From contig CM037842.1 of the NCBI GenBank assembly GCA_021234535.1, positions 23,127,106-23,191,105 of the forward strand: 64,000 nt of DNA, read 5' to 3'. The stretch is from Stichopus chloronotus (Eukaryota > Echinodermata > Holothuroidea > Aspidochirotida > Stichopodidae). Under the pieces are notes generated by a model. The model was not told the DNA's origin. It did not search any database and was given only the letters and a program-made list of their open reading frames with translations. Shown here piece after piece: positions 27,085 to 37,600 of this stretch (position 1 is its first letter; every line of letters begins with the position of its first letter). Both the position numbers and the translations under genes were made by a program.

Positions 27085-27385
27085 ACAAACTTCATACTCA
27101 ATCTGCCTGCCCCAATACTTAAAGAAAAGTTTCCACAGCCCATACAGGTCAGGGTTTGTCCATTAGCCGTTGCTACAGTTGCTGAAGGCTCCTGTAATTC
27201 TGGTCTGAAGTCTTCAGGAATTTTGTTGTAGATATCCGACCTCATAATTGTGATGTCTGAACCAGTGTCTACAACAAAATTAATTGCAACGTTCTTGACA
27301 TAGCCCTTAACAGAGGGGCCCTGCTGTCTTCCTGCCGGTTTCAGGCCCTCAAACTTGACAGGCTGGCGTTTTCCTGGACCTTGGA
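27070..27385 (-). pseudogene. Retropepsin-type aspartic protease, N-terminal part
   Basis: A minus-strand frame without its own ATG carries FVVDTGSDITIM, the catalytic DTG motif of retroviral-type proteases (DTGSD codons at 27255-27269). It continues through ATANGQTL to a stop near 27073. The conserved continuation (WGRQIEYEV, then the next entry) lies in another frame, so a frameshift near 27110 separates the active-site half from the C-terminal half. In intact elements this enzyme processes the Gag-Pol polyprotein as a homodimer. Confidence 0.78.
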
Positions 27386-27474
27386 ATCTGCATCAGTGTT
27401 AGACTGAGGTTGGGGCTGGGGCTGAGAAGGGTGATTGGTATCTGTTTTTTTTTTTCTTCTTTCCCTGGGCAATT

Positions 27475-27813
27475 TCAGGCTATTTGCCCCAATATACCAC
27501 AGCTGAAACATCGTCTTGAAGCATGATAATTTGGGGCACTGGTCCTCCTGTTGTTATTTGGCCGGTGGTTGGACTTGCTTACTGGATCTTTAATTTGCTC
27601 CTTCAGCTTGGGTGTGACTGGCGCATTCTGATTGATTTCCCCGAGGAAATCATAGTCCTGTGGGTATATTTCTGCAGCTGGAAAGGGGTTGGTACTTTGT
27701 GGACCTGCTTCTTGTGTGTTATTGCCTTGAAATGGATTGGATGATGTAGATCCCAGTGGTGAAAGATATTCGTCTAAAAGTAGCCATTCGGTTGCAGCTG
27801 AATTGTTCCACAT
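27475..27813 (-). pseudogene. Truncated Gag with broken zinc knuckle
   Basis: 112 codons from an ATG 62 bases inside the 5' LTR boundary. It has an acidic/Pro-rich N-terminal region and no recognisable capsid domain, so Gag is far shorter than the family's usual several hundred residues. It ends in CFSCGILGQIA, then a TGA, then NCPGK in the same frame. That is a CX2CX4HX4C retroviral-type knuckle whose His is Gln and whose penultimate-block residue is a stop. A CGA-to-TGA change is the simplest explanation (inference). The knuckle normally binds element RNA during packaging; this copy is unlikely to do so. The frame continues only a short way past the stop. Confidence 0.75.
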
Positions 27814-27849
27814 CTTGCTTGGTTCTTGTTGATATTTTGTTCACTAGTG

Positions 27850-27875
27850 GGATGTATCCCACCGCTGCCACCAGT
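27850..27875 (-). promoter_or_regulatory. Primer-binding-type sequence
   Basis: Immediately inside the 5' LTR, the minus strand reads actggtggcagcggtggg. TGG followed by a tRNA 3'-end complement is standard at this place; I cannot name the tRNA. Confidence 0.6.
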
Positions 27876-28087
27876 TGTAACGTTCGCCGAGACGATCAGG
27901 AGGTTAGAAATGAGACATGGACTACCAGCAGATTGCTTCTGACTTCGATACTTTTATTCATGTTCTAGCTCTACAACGTCATGTTTACACTGTACAAAGA
28001 GAGGTCTTTCTTAAGCTCTGCTTCTGTTGACTGACCAACTCACTTCTGCGGACTCTCCTCTCACTCACCAACTTACTTCTGCGGACT

Positions 28088-28098
28088 CCTTTTATATA
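28088..28098 (-). promoter_or_regulatory. LTR TATA box
   Basis: tatataaaagg on the minus strand inside the 5' LTR, positioned to start a transcript running into gag. An AATAAA signal lies about 135 bp further along the LTR (27953-27958), the usual TATA-before-polyA order. Confidence 0.6.
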
Positions 28099-28139
28099 CT
28101 GTCGTGCTTATTATTCTTTACACATATTTATATACCTCA

Positions 28140-28305
28140 CGAGCTGCATTGACCTCACAAGGTAAATTGTCCTCACGAGGTAAATTGACCTCACAAGGTA
28201 AATTGACCTCACGAGGTAAATTGACCTCACGAGGTAAATTGTCCTCACGAGGTAAATTGACCTCACGAGGTAAATTGACCTCACGAGGTGAATTGACCTC
28301 ACGAC
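28140..28305. repeat. 18-bp tandem array in the 5' LTR
   Basis: About nine units of acctcacgaggtaaattg with small variants (gtcc for gacc, caagg for cgagg). The hexamer pair cctc..gagg is near-palindromic. Because 18 is a multiple of three, both strands stay open and give repeat-like pseudo-peptides (28104-28319 plus, 28111-28311 minus) that are not genes. The 3' LTR has the same array with three fewer units (25240-25345). Confidence 0.9.
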
Positions 28306-28441
28306 GTACATATGCCTAGCATCTTACACACACTTGACTAGGCAGAAGCTGTATAGAATGATTCATGCATAACACACAGGTGAAGACAATTTACATTAGT
28401 ATACTAGGCATCATAACTGTGTAAGGGCTATTCCCGTAACA

Positions 28442-28620
28442 CTATGAACTTTCATAAAAAAGAACTTTTCCATTTACCTTAATGTGTGAATTGTTCCAAA
28501 TAATCTGGTTCCCAAATATTTCATCAGGAGTTGTGTAAGAAACTTCAGACCAGGCTTCAATTACCTGGGAAACAAAATTACCTTTAGGCAGATGAATGTC
28601 ATTTTTCTGAAAATTGCAAA
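28442..28620 (-). pseudogene. LINE, upstream piece of the interrupted ORF
   Basis: The minus strand reads QVIEAWSEVSYTTPDEIFG, NQIIWNN and NGKVLFYES up to the LTR boundary, and the sense continues at 24964 with a GIVRVRDLF segment. This is the region following the LINE reverse transcriptase fingers/palm where W..V and N..I(L)WNN motifs are common. Above about 28620 similarity is lost, so the LINE is 5'-truncated, as usual for target-primed insertion. Confidence 0.65.
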
Positions 28621-28624
28621 GAAT

Positions 28625-30430
28625 TTTGTAACAATATTGCGGTCAATGGAAGTTATATATCTCTCATTGACCATGCATGAAGAGAGATTTTTGATGTGGA
28701 CAATTTAGGGGGAAATTTGAGTTCAAAGAGATCCTTCCTGTTATTAGTGAAAAAAAAACCTCACAGGATACTTAAAGGCTGTATGGCATCACCCTAAGCT
28801 ATATTTTTACCTCCCGGAAAGCAAAATTCTCAACTGGTTCTAAGTTACAGTTCTCTTAGATTGACAGCAAATTGGAAAGATGCAGAGCAGCTCGTATTAC
28901 ACAGCGTACACAGGGATCCATTGTTTTCTGATTACACATGTGGAGGAATTTAAGACAGGCTGAGGGAGGGACTAGAGGTAGGTGGTTGGGAGAATTGAAA
29001 CTGTCTGGGATGATGAGTTTTTGTCTTTAAGGGTCATAGGGAAACTTACATTCCTCTGGAGGACTTGACATAATGCAGTATAATACCCTAGGATAGCTCT
29101 GTGTGTAATTACAGACATACTAGATTTCACACCAAAAATAGATACACCCTGCAGACTGGAAATCATACATCACCACTCAAAAGTTTGTTGCATGTGATCC
29201 CTGGTTTGATCTCTGGAGTACAAAAGGGTATTAATACTCCTGTATTGTTCTTGGTGAATTTGGAACATAGGAGAAAAACAAATTTTGTGTGTGACATTAC
29301 ATACTTTATACATTAAATTATCAAGGTGATCATAAACTAAGACCACCATTTTCCTGAGAATGTGTTTCATATTATGGAAATGATTGCCATGGCAGCAAAG
29401 AAAAGGAATTGGAGAAATTCACAAAATTGTCATGTTTTTCTGACCGAACGCAAAAGCAGTTCAATTTGGACATCATAGGGTGGAAGGCCAAGATATTGCA
29501 TATGACTGTCAAACCTTTGGAAGGTCCGTACTAAATTTCTAGCCTTTTTCAGCTTCATAAAGAAACCCTTCTCCTTAAAGAATTTAACAGTGTGATTTGA
29601 ATGTAATTGCAACTGATTTTCTTTCAAATTGCATTTTCAGCAAAAGAGAGAGAGAACAAGAGAAAATGTCATTTCCCACGAGAAGAGCTTACGAGAGTCA
29701 TCATGGTATGAACGTGATGCTTAAGAGCCCAACAAAGCTCCCTGACTTAATGCACAATAATGTCAACAGAGTGACTTGTGTGCATTATATGGTTTTTCAA
29801 AATCTCACTCTGGTCAGGTGAAATCTGCTACTTTGATGCAATATTTTACAAAATTGTAGTAGCCTTATCCTTTAAAGCCCCTGATTCTGAGTTTTGCAGA
29901 GAAAATGAATGGCAAAAAGAGTATTTTCCCAAGTTTCTCAAGCAAAACATAATGAGTAGAATGTTTCTTATGCCAAAAGAGTTGCAAACATGGGTGAAAA
30001 GCAATTCCAAACTAGTGCAGCAATGGCACTGTAGCTCACATAACTGAACTCAGTAGAAGTAGGGTTTCTTTGTGGCAAGAGAAATTAAATCTCTTGGAAG
30101 ATGACAACATTAAACTTACATACAAAAGTATTTCATTTATGCACAATCAGGTCTATTACATTACCACAAGCTAGTGCAGTATTTAAAAAATGTTAACTTG
30201 GACACAAGATCTTGAAAGAAGGCGTAATACCTGCTATGACCTGCAGAGAAGGTGAAATCTCCCTTAGGCTAAGCATATGATATGGCTAAGTGTGAGCCCA
30301 ATTTTGTAATGAAAGCACTGACAGAAGATGTGGAAGAAACAGGTGGAGGAGGAGCCTGTTAAGGTTGGCTGGATGGGAACACCCAAATTTTGAAAAGATG
30401 GCGCAATGACATGTTGTGAGGGTGATGACT
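28625..30430. other. No recognisable feature
   Basis: AT-rich DNA; short frames overlap on both strands without motif support. Confidence 0.45.
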
Positions 30431-30437
30431 GTATTAA

Positions 30438-30997
30438 AGGTCTGGTGACATGAAAATGACATTTTGAGGTATTGGGTGCATTAGGCATTCAAAATGTTGA
30501 AAAAAGCCACAAATTGCGTCAAAATCCGTCAAAAATTGACAAATTTACAGGCAAATTAGTGTCTCACAGCTGTGTCATGAATAAACATTGGCTAAATATG
30601 CAAATTTGTGATGTCAGGAGAGGGACTCCCAGGATATGTCTTATGTTAATCCTTTGTTTATGTAACCTTTATTTCAAGGTCATTTGAGAATTTTATATGC
30701 CCAGAAGGTTTTATTTTGGAAGCATGTGTTTTCTCCTTCAAAAATATTGATATCAGGCACCAATGTCAAACTCAGTAATTAAGTAATTACGAGTCAAAAT
30801 GTATAGGGTTAACAAAAGAAAAACTGACACTCTGCAACACTCCACGTCATCTGTTTGCATTTTCTTCAAACTTTGAAGGGTCATATCTCAAAAACGGTAA
30901 TAGATATAAACAAAATTCCAACGGATTTCCACTGAGGGTTTTACTTTGTAATGTTTGCATGAAGGAAGCTCTTTTTTGGAAGCATGTCACACGTCCT
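30438..30997. mobile_element. TTAA-bounded short inverted-repeat element
   Basis: 560 bp flanked by TTAA (30434-30437 and 30998-31001). The ends read aggtctggtgacatg and, on the other strand, aggacgtgtgacatg, an imperfect inverted pair. The interior is non-coding. The TTAA and the AGG start resemble the 16.2/60.8-kb pair, but the internal sequence differs. A piggyBac-like origin is inferred. Confidence 0.6.
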
Positions 30998-31001
30998 TTA
31001 A

Positions 31002-31985
31002 GAGTGAGGTAAATCCAATCACCCTCTGTACCAGGGAAAGAAACAGATCACAACAGTGAACTGAAAAAAAAACAAAAACAGTGAAATAGACTGATTAAGA
31101 GGAGAACAAAACATTTAGCATATTTCTGTAAAGTATGAAGCAGAGAGTTTTGACAAACATCTGCCTCAAAATTCATGAAAAATAGATACTGCTTTCTGCT
31201 TAAGTTACACACACTTTTGAAGTTCAGAGAAGAGTGCAGCCATTTTTGCCCTGGGTGAATAACAACAGACTTCTGTTGAATTATGATGTCATGACCCCCT
31301 GGTAGAGGAAATTGTTTTCATATTATTTCCACCAATGCACAATGTGTCCAATTTGTATCATGCAATAATCAAATTGTTAATAATTTGATTTGAATCTACA
31401 GGAATTTTGATTTGAATCTACATGTTAAATTTATTTGCCACTAAATTATAAAGTAAAACAAAGGCTTTCCAATTACAGATGGTCATCCCATATTACAAAC
31501 ACTTTCTTATGAACATTCAAATAAAGAGATCTTGAAACACACACAACATATTTAGATTACATTTGGTGATGATGTTCACCATAAGGTAGTCTCTCATGTG
31601 ACAATAATATTACATTGTCTAATGTTCTGACATTCCTTCTTCCTAACGAAGCCCTAAGGGTAACTTGGCTGCAATTCCAGCAACTACAGGTTTAAAGCAG
31701 CACATTGATGTTGATAAATTAGAGGGAATTTTAAACGGTGCAACCACATGGCGGTAAGGCTTACAATTAGCCTATGTACCCAAGCAGATGACAGATGGAA
31801 TGAGAGTGTTGCTTCAAGTTTCAATTAGAATATAATTACTCGTTCAGACTTCAGACAAATTCAGATTAAAATGCACAAGTTTGACTGGGCTAAAATGATA
31901 AGGGTGTTCAATAACTTAGAATAGAGCTTAATAATTAGACTTTATTAGGTGGTACCTGTTAACATAGCTTGGACTTCAACTATGT
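31002..31985. other. No recognisable feature
   Basis: AT-rich non-coding DNA with no frame or terminus that I can support. Confidence 0.45.
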
Positions 31986-31989
31986 GGAG

Positions 31990-32420
31990 TTGACCACTGC
32001 AAGTGGTATACTGAATATTTTTGTGGAATCACTGTGTGCTGTGTTACTTGTACATACCATAGAATTGTCATGTAGGAATATACGGTGCACACACGTCTGT
32101 GTGAACAAAGTCAATTTCTTTCAAATCTGCATTAAATAAGAATAAAGTTTGAAGTTGCTATTATGTTTCATGTGTTTACTCTTCAGTGTTTGATGACATC
32201 ATGTCAAATTAAAATTTTGCCCTTGAATTAAAGACATTCATTCCCAATTTTACTTGCTTCAATGTTCTTTACATGTAGAAATACGTGGTATACACGTAGC
32301 AGCGGTATACCCAAAATTTTGTGAAATCACTGCTTACTGCAAATTACATACCATCAGGTTGTCGAACAGACATGTTCCGTGTAACGTTCAAAGTCTTTGC
32401 AAAGTTGTTAACCACATTAA
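31990..32420. mobile_element. Short element related to the hAT subterminal region, copy 1
   Basis: Two internal blocks near 32005 and 32286 read ggtatac followed by an aattttgtg.aatcact.. block, a spacer and cataccat. The same pair, in the same order, occurs at 46755 and 47010 in copy 2. The block also resembles the left end of the hAT transposon at about 52230-52295 (ggtataccggaaaatttcg, a spacer, then gtaccata). The right end, aagttgttaaccaca, is shared with copy 2 and abuts the DIRS remnant. No coding capacity. A non-autonomous hAT derivative is inferred; the hAT's 16-bp terminal repeat is not seen here. Confidence 0.5.
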
Positions 32421-33200
32421 TTTCCACGGACACCACAAAAAAGACCTTGTAGGTGATCAGGTCTACCGGAGCGTTATTAAGTGGCTCATTGGGCGCCTGC
32501 GCTAACTTTTTGAGAACCACGGTAATGAACCAAGAGGGGGCGAGACATCGCAACGGTAGGTAATGGTGGCTGATGGAGAGTGGGGCTAGTTCCTACTGTG
32601 GACTTGTCCGCGAAGCCATGATGAACCTCCCCCGATAGCTGACTGATAGTTGTGGATGGTGCTGACTGCTTCCCCTCCCAGAAGAGAAGACAGAGGAAAC
32701 TAGCTAAGTCAGGGCTGACATTTTCTCAGGATCGAAAGCGTTCTCGGACACCCAAGCGAAGTAGCATTCCAAATGCAAATCGTAAGCTTAACTGTGGAGG
32801 TATGTCTGGCTGTGGCAGCAAGGTCTACAGCCTCTGCTGAAAAGTCCGCCACTTGAAAAGATGTCTTGACAGAGGCCAGGCAGTCAGCCTGAGGGACGTC
32901 AGGTCTGGGTGGTACGCTGCTGCGCTGTGTGACTAGGGTTGAAAACGCCGGGAACAGGAAGGGTAGTTCGCACAGAAGTTGAAGCAGCAACAGGAACCAT
33001 GGCTGGTTCAGCCAGCACTAGGCCACGAGGAGGAGATCCGCCAAAGTGTTCTGGAGGCGGCGCAAGACTGTGCGGATAAGTTCGAACGGCGGAAAAAGCA
33101 AACATGGAGAGGGAAGGACATGGGAAGGACAGGGGGCCTCGTGTAACGTGGGTCTCGTGTAACGGGACAAGAAGGTTGGGAGACGTGTTTCGGCCAGTGA
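32421..33200 (-). pseudogene. DIRS connecting region and tyrosine recombinase N-terminal half
   Basis: HVDMFSS and RLPTFLSRY (33220) followed by PFELIRTVLRRLQ (33110) are the spacer usually found after DIRS RNase H. Further on, across frames, FAFGMLLRLG and SPDLASFLCLLFWEG (32690) resemble the SAM-like N-terminal domain of tyrosine recombinases, and CLAPSWFITVVLKKLAQAP with LITYKVFFV (32545-32430) resembles the start of the catalytic domain. The sequence is lost before the Arg-His-Arg-Tyr catalytic set, so it cannot recombine DNA. Several frameshifts are needed to read it. Confidence 0.6.
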
Positions 33201-33740
33201 CGAGAACATGTCTACATGCAGATGTGATCGCCCCACTGACACGATAGTGTCCAACCCCAGGTATGGTAGGCCCCCTGGTAAGCCTGTCTGCAACTATGTT
33301 CTGTTTTCTCAAGAGATGTGCGGCCGGAGCGTGATGCACAAGGACTGACAAAGTAGAAGGAGGTCCCAAACTCGGCGAAGCTGGACAGCTGACTTGAGGC
33401 CCCCGTGTGGATTGATGTACACCACCGTGGTTGTATTGTCGGAGTGTACCATGACTACATGCCTCACCAGGGGCGAGCTCCAGTACCTGATCGCCCTTGC
33501 AACCACCTCCTTTTTGAGTACCTTGATGTGACAAAGTCAACCCCCGGCCATTCCAGATCGCCCCCCAGCACAGCTGTGACGCATCAGTGGCATTTTGATT
33601 CGAAAGGGCCTGCCCGCCCCAAGCCGGTCCCTGTGTGTCCACCACTCTAGAAAGGGGCGTAGCTCCAGGGGGGGAACAGAATCATGCGCAAGTGGAGCCG
33701 ACTGATACCCAGGAGGTCTACAAAGCTCGTTATCCTGCAA
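33200..33740 (-). pseudogene. DIRS RNase H domain, frameshifted
   Basis: Frames on the minus strand give DRLGAGRPF (33640), then NATDASQLCWGAIWNG (the first RNase H strand with its catalytic Asp), then MVHSDNTTTVVYINPHGG (33450), where the SDN Asp is the second catalytic acid. HAPAAHLLRKQNIVADRLTR follows (33330), with the last Asp region. The order and spacing match DIRS RNase H. At least two frameshifts separate these blocks, and the upstream reverse transcriptase (including any YXDD box) is absent. Confidence 0.7.
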
Positions 33741-34674
33741 TGCATAGGTTATATGAGATGAGACAGTATGTGCTGTGAACTGTTATTTTCCCAGGTTATG
33801 GTATCAACAATTAGTTAAGCCTTGAAATAAACATTAATCTAAACATACGTTACGTCCAGCTGCTTCGGGTTTGAAATGCAGCTACCTCGTGTTCGAGTTC
33901 TGTGTGTTGGCACGACCTACTACTAGTACCTAGACTAGGAGTGTACTATGTACTTGCAACAACGGAGGTATACAGCCTAACAGGTGTGCACTTGCGGGTA
34001 CTATACGGTTGCCAGAAGAACACTGCACATCAGAACATACACGTGAATGGCAATGTATAGGTTACATGAGATGAGACGGTATATGCTGTGAACTGTTACT
34101 TTCCCAGGTTATGGTATCAACAATTAGTTGAGTTTGAAATAACATTAATCTAAACATACGTTACGTCCAGGTGCTTTGGGTTTGAAATGCAGCTACCTCG
34201 TGTTCGAGTTCTGTGTGTTGGCACGACCTACTACTAGTACCTAGACTAGGAGTGTACTATGTACTTGCAACAACGGAGGTATACAGCCTAACAGGTGTGC
34301 ACTTGCGGGTACTATACGGTTGCCAGAAGAACACTGCACATCAGGACATATATGTGAATGGCAATGTATAGGTTACATGAGATGAGACGGTATGTGCTGT
34401 GAACTGTTATTTTCCTAGGTTATGGTATCAACAATTAGTTGAGTTTGAAATAAACATTAATCTAAACATATGTTACATCCGGCTGCTTCGGGTTTGAAAT
34501 GCAGCTACCTCGTGTTCGAGTTCTGTGTGTTGGCACGACATACTACTCATACCTAGACTAGGAGTGTACTATGTACTTGCAACAACGGAGGTATACAGCC
34601 TAACAGGAGTGCACTTGCGGGTACTATACGGTTGCCAGGAGAACACTGCACATCAGAACATATACGTGAATGGG
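33739..34674. repeat. Three tandem copies of a ~312-bp unit
   Basis: The same text recurs with spacings of 313 and 311 bp (gtatcaacaattagtt at about 33801, 34114 and 34425). Each unit begins gcaatgtataggttacatgag and contains cctcgtgttcgagttctgtg and gcctaacagg.gtgcacttg. Identity is high (a few percent differences), so the triplication is fairly recent. The first 50 bases of each unit match the dispersed gcataggtt module at 10.7, 21.9 and 60.45 kb. The array abuts the truncated DIRS remnant. No convincing coding frame. Confidence 0.92.
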
Positions 34675-34679
34675 CTCAG

Positions 34680-37600
34680 ATAAACTGTTGTAGGGCCGAT
34701 GGCTTATAATACATGTACTTGACATCACGTAAGGTAAACGAGAACAACAAAAACAGGAGTGAAATTTGCTCACATTTTCATCTTGCTACAGCAAATTTGA
34801 GCATGTTGGTAGAAAAATATCAGGACATATGGTGCTTGTCAAAACATTCCTGGGTGAAATGAATGCTAAAGATGCTGATTCGTTCATTCTGCCTTCCATC
34901 TTTTATATCAAACTTCCACTTTCTACAGACGAAATTTTTTAAGTCAAAAGAATCTTCCTGAAACAGGCTGAAAGCATTTTACGGTGCATATCATGGACAG
35001 GTGGATGAACCATCTGCTCCATGCTGATGCACTACCCCATGGATCTTCTGCCATTTTTTTCCTCTAGTACAACTCTTCTTTCCATATTCAAGACTTCAGA
35101 ATTATTACTGAACTTTCGACATCAAATTAATGTTGAATCTCCAGTCGTACATGTATCATCTAACTAGTGAATTATAGGGTGTTTCTTTTTCCAGACTATC
35201 AGACAGTTCATTTTGACTGTCATACACCTGATAAGCATATATGCAGTTAACATAGTTTGACATAGCTCTCACATACACGTTCTCCACTCTGTGGCATCAT
35301 CAAATTGGGCTGTGAATTTCGCAGTATTTTTCGTTCACCATGGTAATTCCACTGGTGAGTAAAACTTGCATTCTCCTTTCTCAAACCTTTCAGCGACATG
35401 GAAAGTGACATTTTCTATTTGTATGTGTTGTGTTCTGTAGATGTGAAATTTACCAACTTTTGTGGTTTCAATGAACAGGTGCTTTAATAAGACTTTTGAC
35501 ATTCACCTCTTCAATAGGGCTAATGAGTAATTCTTTACAGGAACTATTGCACCTTGCCATTAGTCATCAATAAAGCATAAACGGTGAAACTGCGAGGAAG
35601 TGCACATTTCTGTCAATATTTTAATTATAATCATTTCTGTTCAACTTTGTGTTGCTATTCGGAAAACCACTTGTTTCAGTAGACTAACTGCCAAAAAAAG
35701 GAATAAAACCTGCATAATGTGGAAAGATAAGCTAAGTGTCCATCAATACCAAATCTTGGTAACTATGAGGCAGGATCCTGTTCAATGTTACAGCTCTTTG
35801 GTCTTTGAGATTGCCACATATGTGTGGGATATGCTAAGGGTAACCATATGAGCAACCACTTTTAGTCAGTAAGAAATTGAATGTTTTTAAAGAAGTTATT
35901 TGAAACAAATTAGGGACAGACATCTATCTATAGAGAAATACTATTTGGAAGCTATATGTATATCCATACATCTATTGTTATTGTGAGGATGTTAACTAAT
36001 AAAATGAGGGGAACTTGAGTTGGAAACTGATATTTGTTTCTCTTTGATCTCTGTTCTTCAATCAGGTCAGCTTGCCTTTGGATAACCACAATCACAAGTA
36101 TAGCAAGTAATGACCTAAATTATTTATTTTAGGTCAACTTGTTTCTTTGAACCCCCAAGTCAGATGAACAGTTGAATGAAATAATTTTGCAATAGAAATC
36201 ATTAGCTGATATTTCAGCATCAGGGCAGGTGATCAACTAGTTGCCTTTGGGCAAATCTTTCAAAATGTCAACCTTAAAACTTTCCTTTCAGTCCAATTGA
36301 TATAACTCACCTTAATGTACAAACTGATGAGCGATGTGTTTTATAGGAAAGTATGAATCTCCACAGATCAAATGCATTTATTAAAGTAGCATACAAAGTA
36401 TTTCGAGAAAGGTAAATTTAAACAGTGGAATGACAATTTCTGTCGACTATCATTTACCCTTTGTTTCCATGTTTAATGCATTGATATATCACATTAAGTG
36501 CAACCTAATTTTTTTGTAAAGATCATATTTTTGTAGTGTCGTGCTTATATGAGATGGAGTAGGTAAGTTTTGGTAGTTTTGGTACTGCTGAGTGTGGCAT
36601 ATAAACTGTTTTGTAGCAACCGGGACATATCCGAAATTGTATGTTATGCTGCAAAAAGGTTTATTTAGTCACTTTTTAGAAGATTATCAGAAACTGTTGT
36701 GCAACAATTAAGCAACAGAATTAATTAATGACCATCAGCAACTAGAGGCTAGGCACTATTGAAACTATGGTGTATTCTTGTGTTATTGCTGGTTGTATTT
36801 TCCAAGCTAAATACAGTTTTATTTTATTCTCATCATTATTCCGCTTAAAGTAGACAATATACACATCATGCATTTTACAAAGAAGGTAACAACAGAAATA
36901 TTACTTAAATCTACAAATCAATGTGAAAATGAAAACAAAACTAAAACCAAACAATAATAATAGTCAACTTATGTCACAGCAAAAAACAGTTCACTGACAA
37001 ATGTTTCTCTTTCTTCATTTTGACATTACTGGGGTTTAAAAGTTCTCAGAGTTTCAATCCGTTGGAGAATATAGCCAAGAAGAAGCAAAAAACGCCCTTT
37101 TTTTTGATGTCTGCATAGTGACCTATAAATCTATTTTCAGTGATTCATCCCCTTTTTAAAGAATATCACTATATATCTTTAATACTAACTTCACGTAAAC
37201 CCATTTCACATCTATATTGTAAAGTGCAGTCTTCTTTAACTTGAAAACAAAAAGTAGCAGCAGCTCAGTGAATGCAAGGTCAAAATAATATTAATTTTGA
37301 AGGAAGCTGAACAACAAGCTCAGCAAGATTATAATTGGCCATGAAACAATATCACCAAAAAGAAAATTAAGACTTGATTCTAGTATGACATGAGTAAAGG
37401 GAAAATACTTGTTGAAAGGGCAAGCTTGGATTATTATTTTTTTCAGATCATTGTATTTATATGCTTCAATGACTGAATTCATTAGATGATCAGTGTGTGT
37501 GTGTGCATACAACTGCAAGGAAAGGCTAAGAACTAAGAGAGCACAAATACTAGTATTGAAGAAGTAAACAAAATCATTCCAGCAACTTAAAAGGAAAAAA

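Larger units (their letters stand above)
24965..28441 (-). mobile_element. Gypsy-like LTR retrotransposon, internally deleted, inserted in a LINE
   Basis: A 3477-bp element on the minus strand: 5' LTR 27876-28441, 3' LTR 24965-25476, both TG...CA. It has a primer-binding-type sequence (tggtggcagcggtggg) next to the 5' LTR and a purine tract (aaaggagggggcag) next to the 3' LTR. The interior encodes only a short Gag with a zinc knuckle and an aspartic protease; no reverse transcriptase, RNase H or integrase is visible between 26545 and 25477. The LTRs differ by only about three substitutions outside a length-variable 18-bp array, so insertion looks recent. Flanking tetranucleotides on the minus strand are ATAG and ATAT, one mismatch from a 4-bp target duplication. 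It must have moved with proteins supplied by another element (inference). Confidence 0.88.
27876..28441 (-). repeat. 5' LTR
   Basis: 566 bp, starting TGTTACGGG and ending CGTTACA on the minus strand. It carries an 18-bp direct array at about 28140-28300. The length excess of 54 bp over the 3' LTR is exactly three array units. Confidence 0.93.
32421..33740 (-). mobile_element. DIRS-like retrotransposon remnant (RNase H and tyrosine recombinase start)
   Basis: The minus strand encodes, through several frameshifts, consecutive parts of a DIRS polyprotein: the end of reverse transcriptase, RNase H, a connecting region and the N-terminal half of a tyrosine recombinase. It is truncated on both sides. 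At 33740 it meets the 312-bp tandem repeats; at about 32420 it meets the hAT-like short element, before the recombinase's catalytic Arg. DIRS elements integrate with a tyrosine recombinase rather than an integrase. Confidence 0.72.

Noticed and set aside
28104..28319. Repetitive 71-residue open frame (TSRGKL-type repeats) and its minus-strand partner
   Set aside because: It is the 18-bp LTR array read in frame; both strands are open because the unit is a multiple of three.
33860..33920. gtgttcgagttctg in the 312-bp repeat as an RNA polymerase III B box (SINE or tRNA)
   Set aside because: Partial B-box match only, no convincing A box at the right distance and no cloverleaf.
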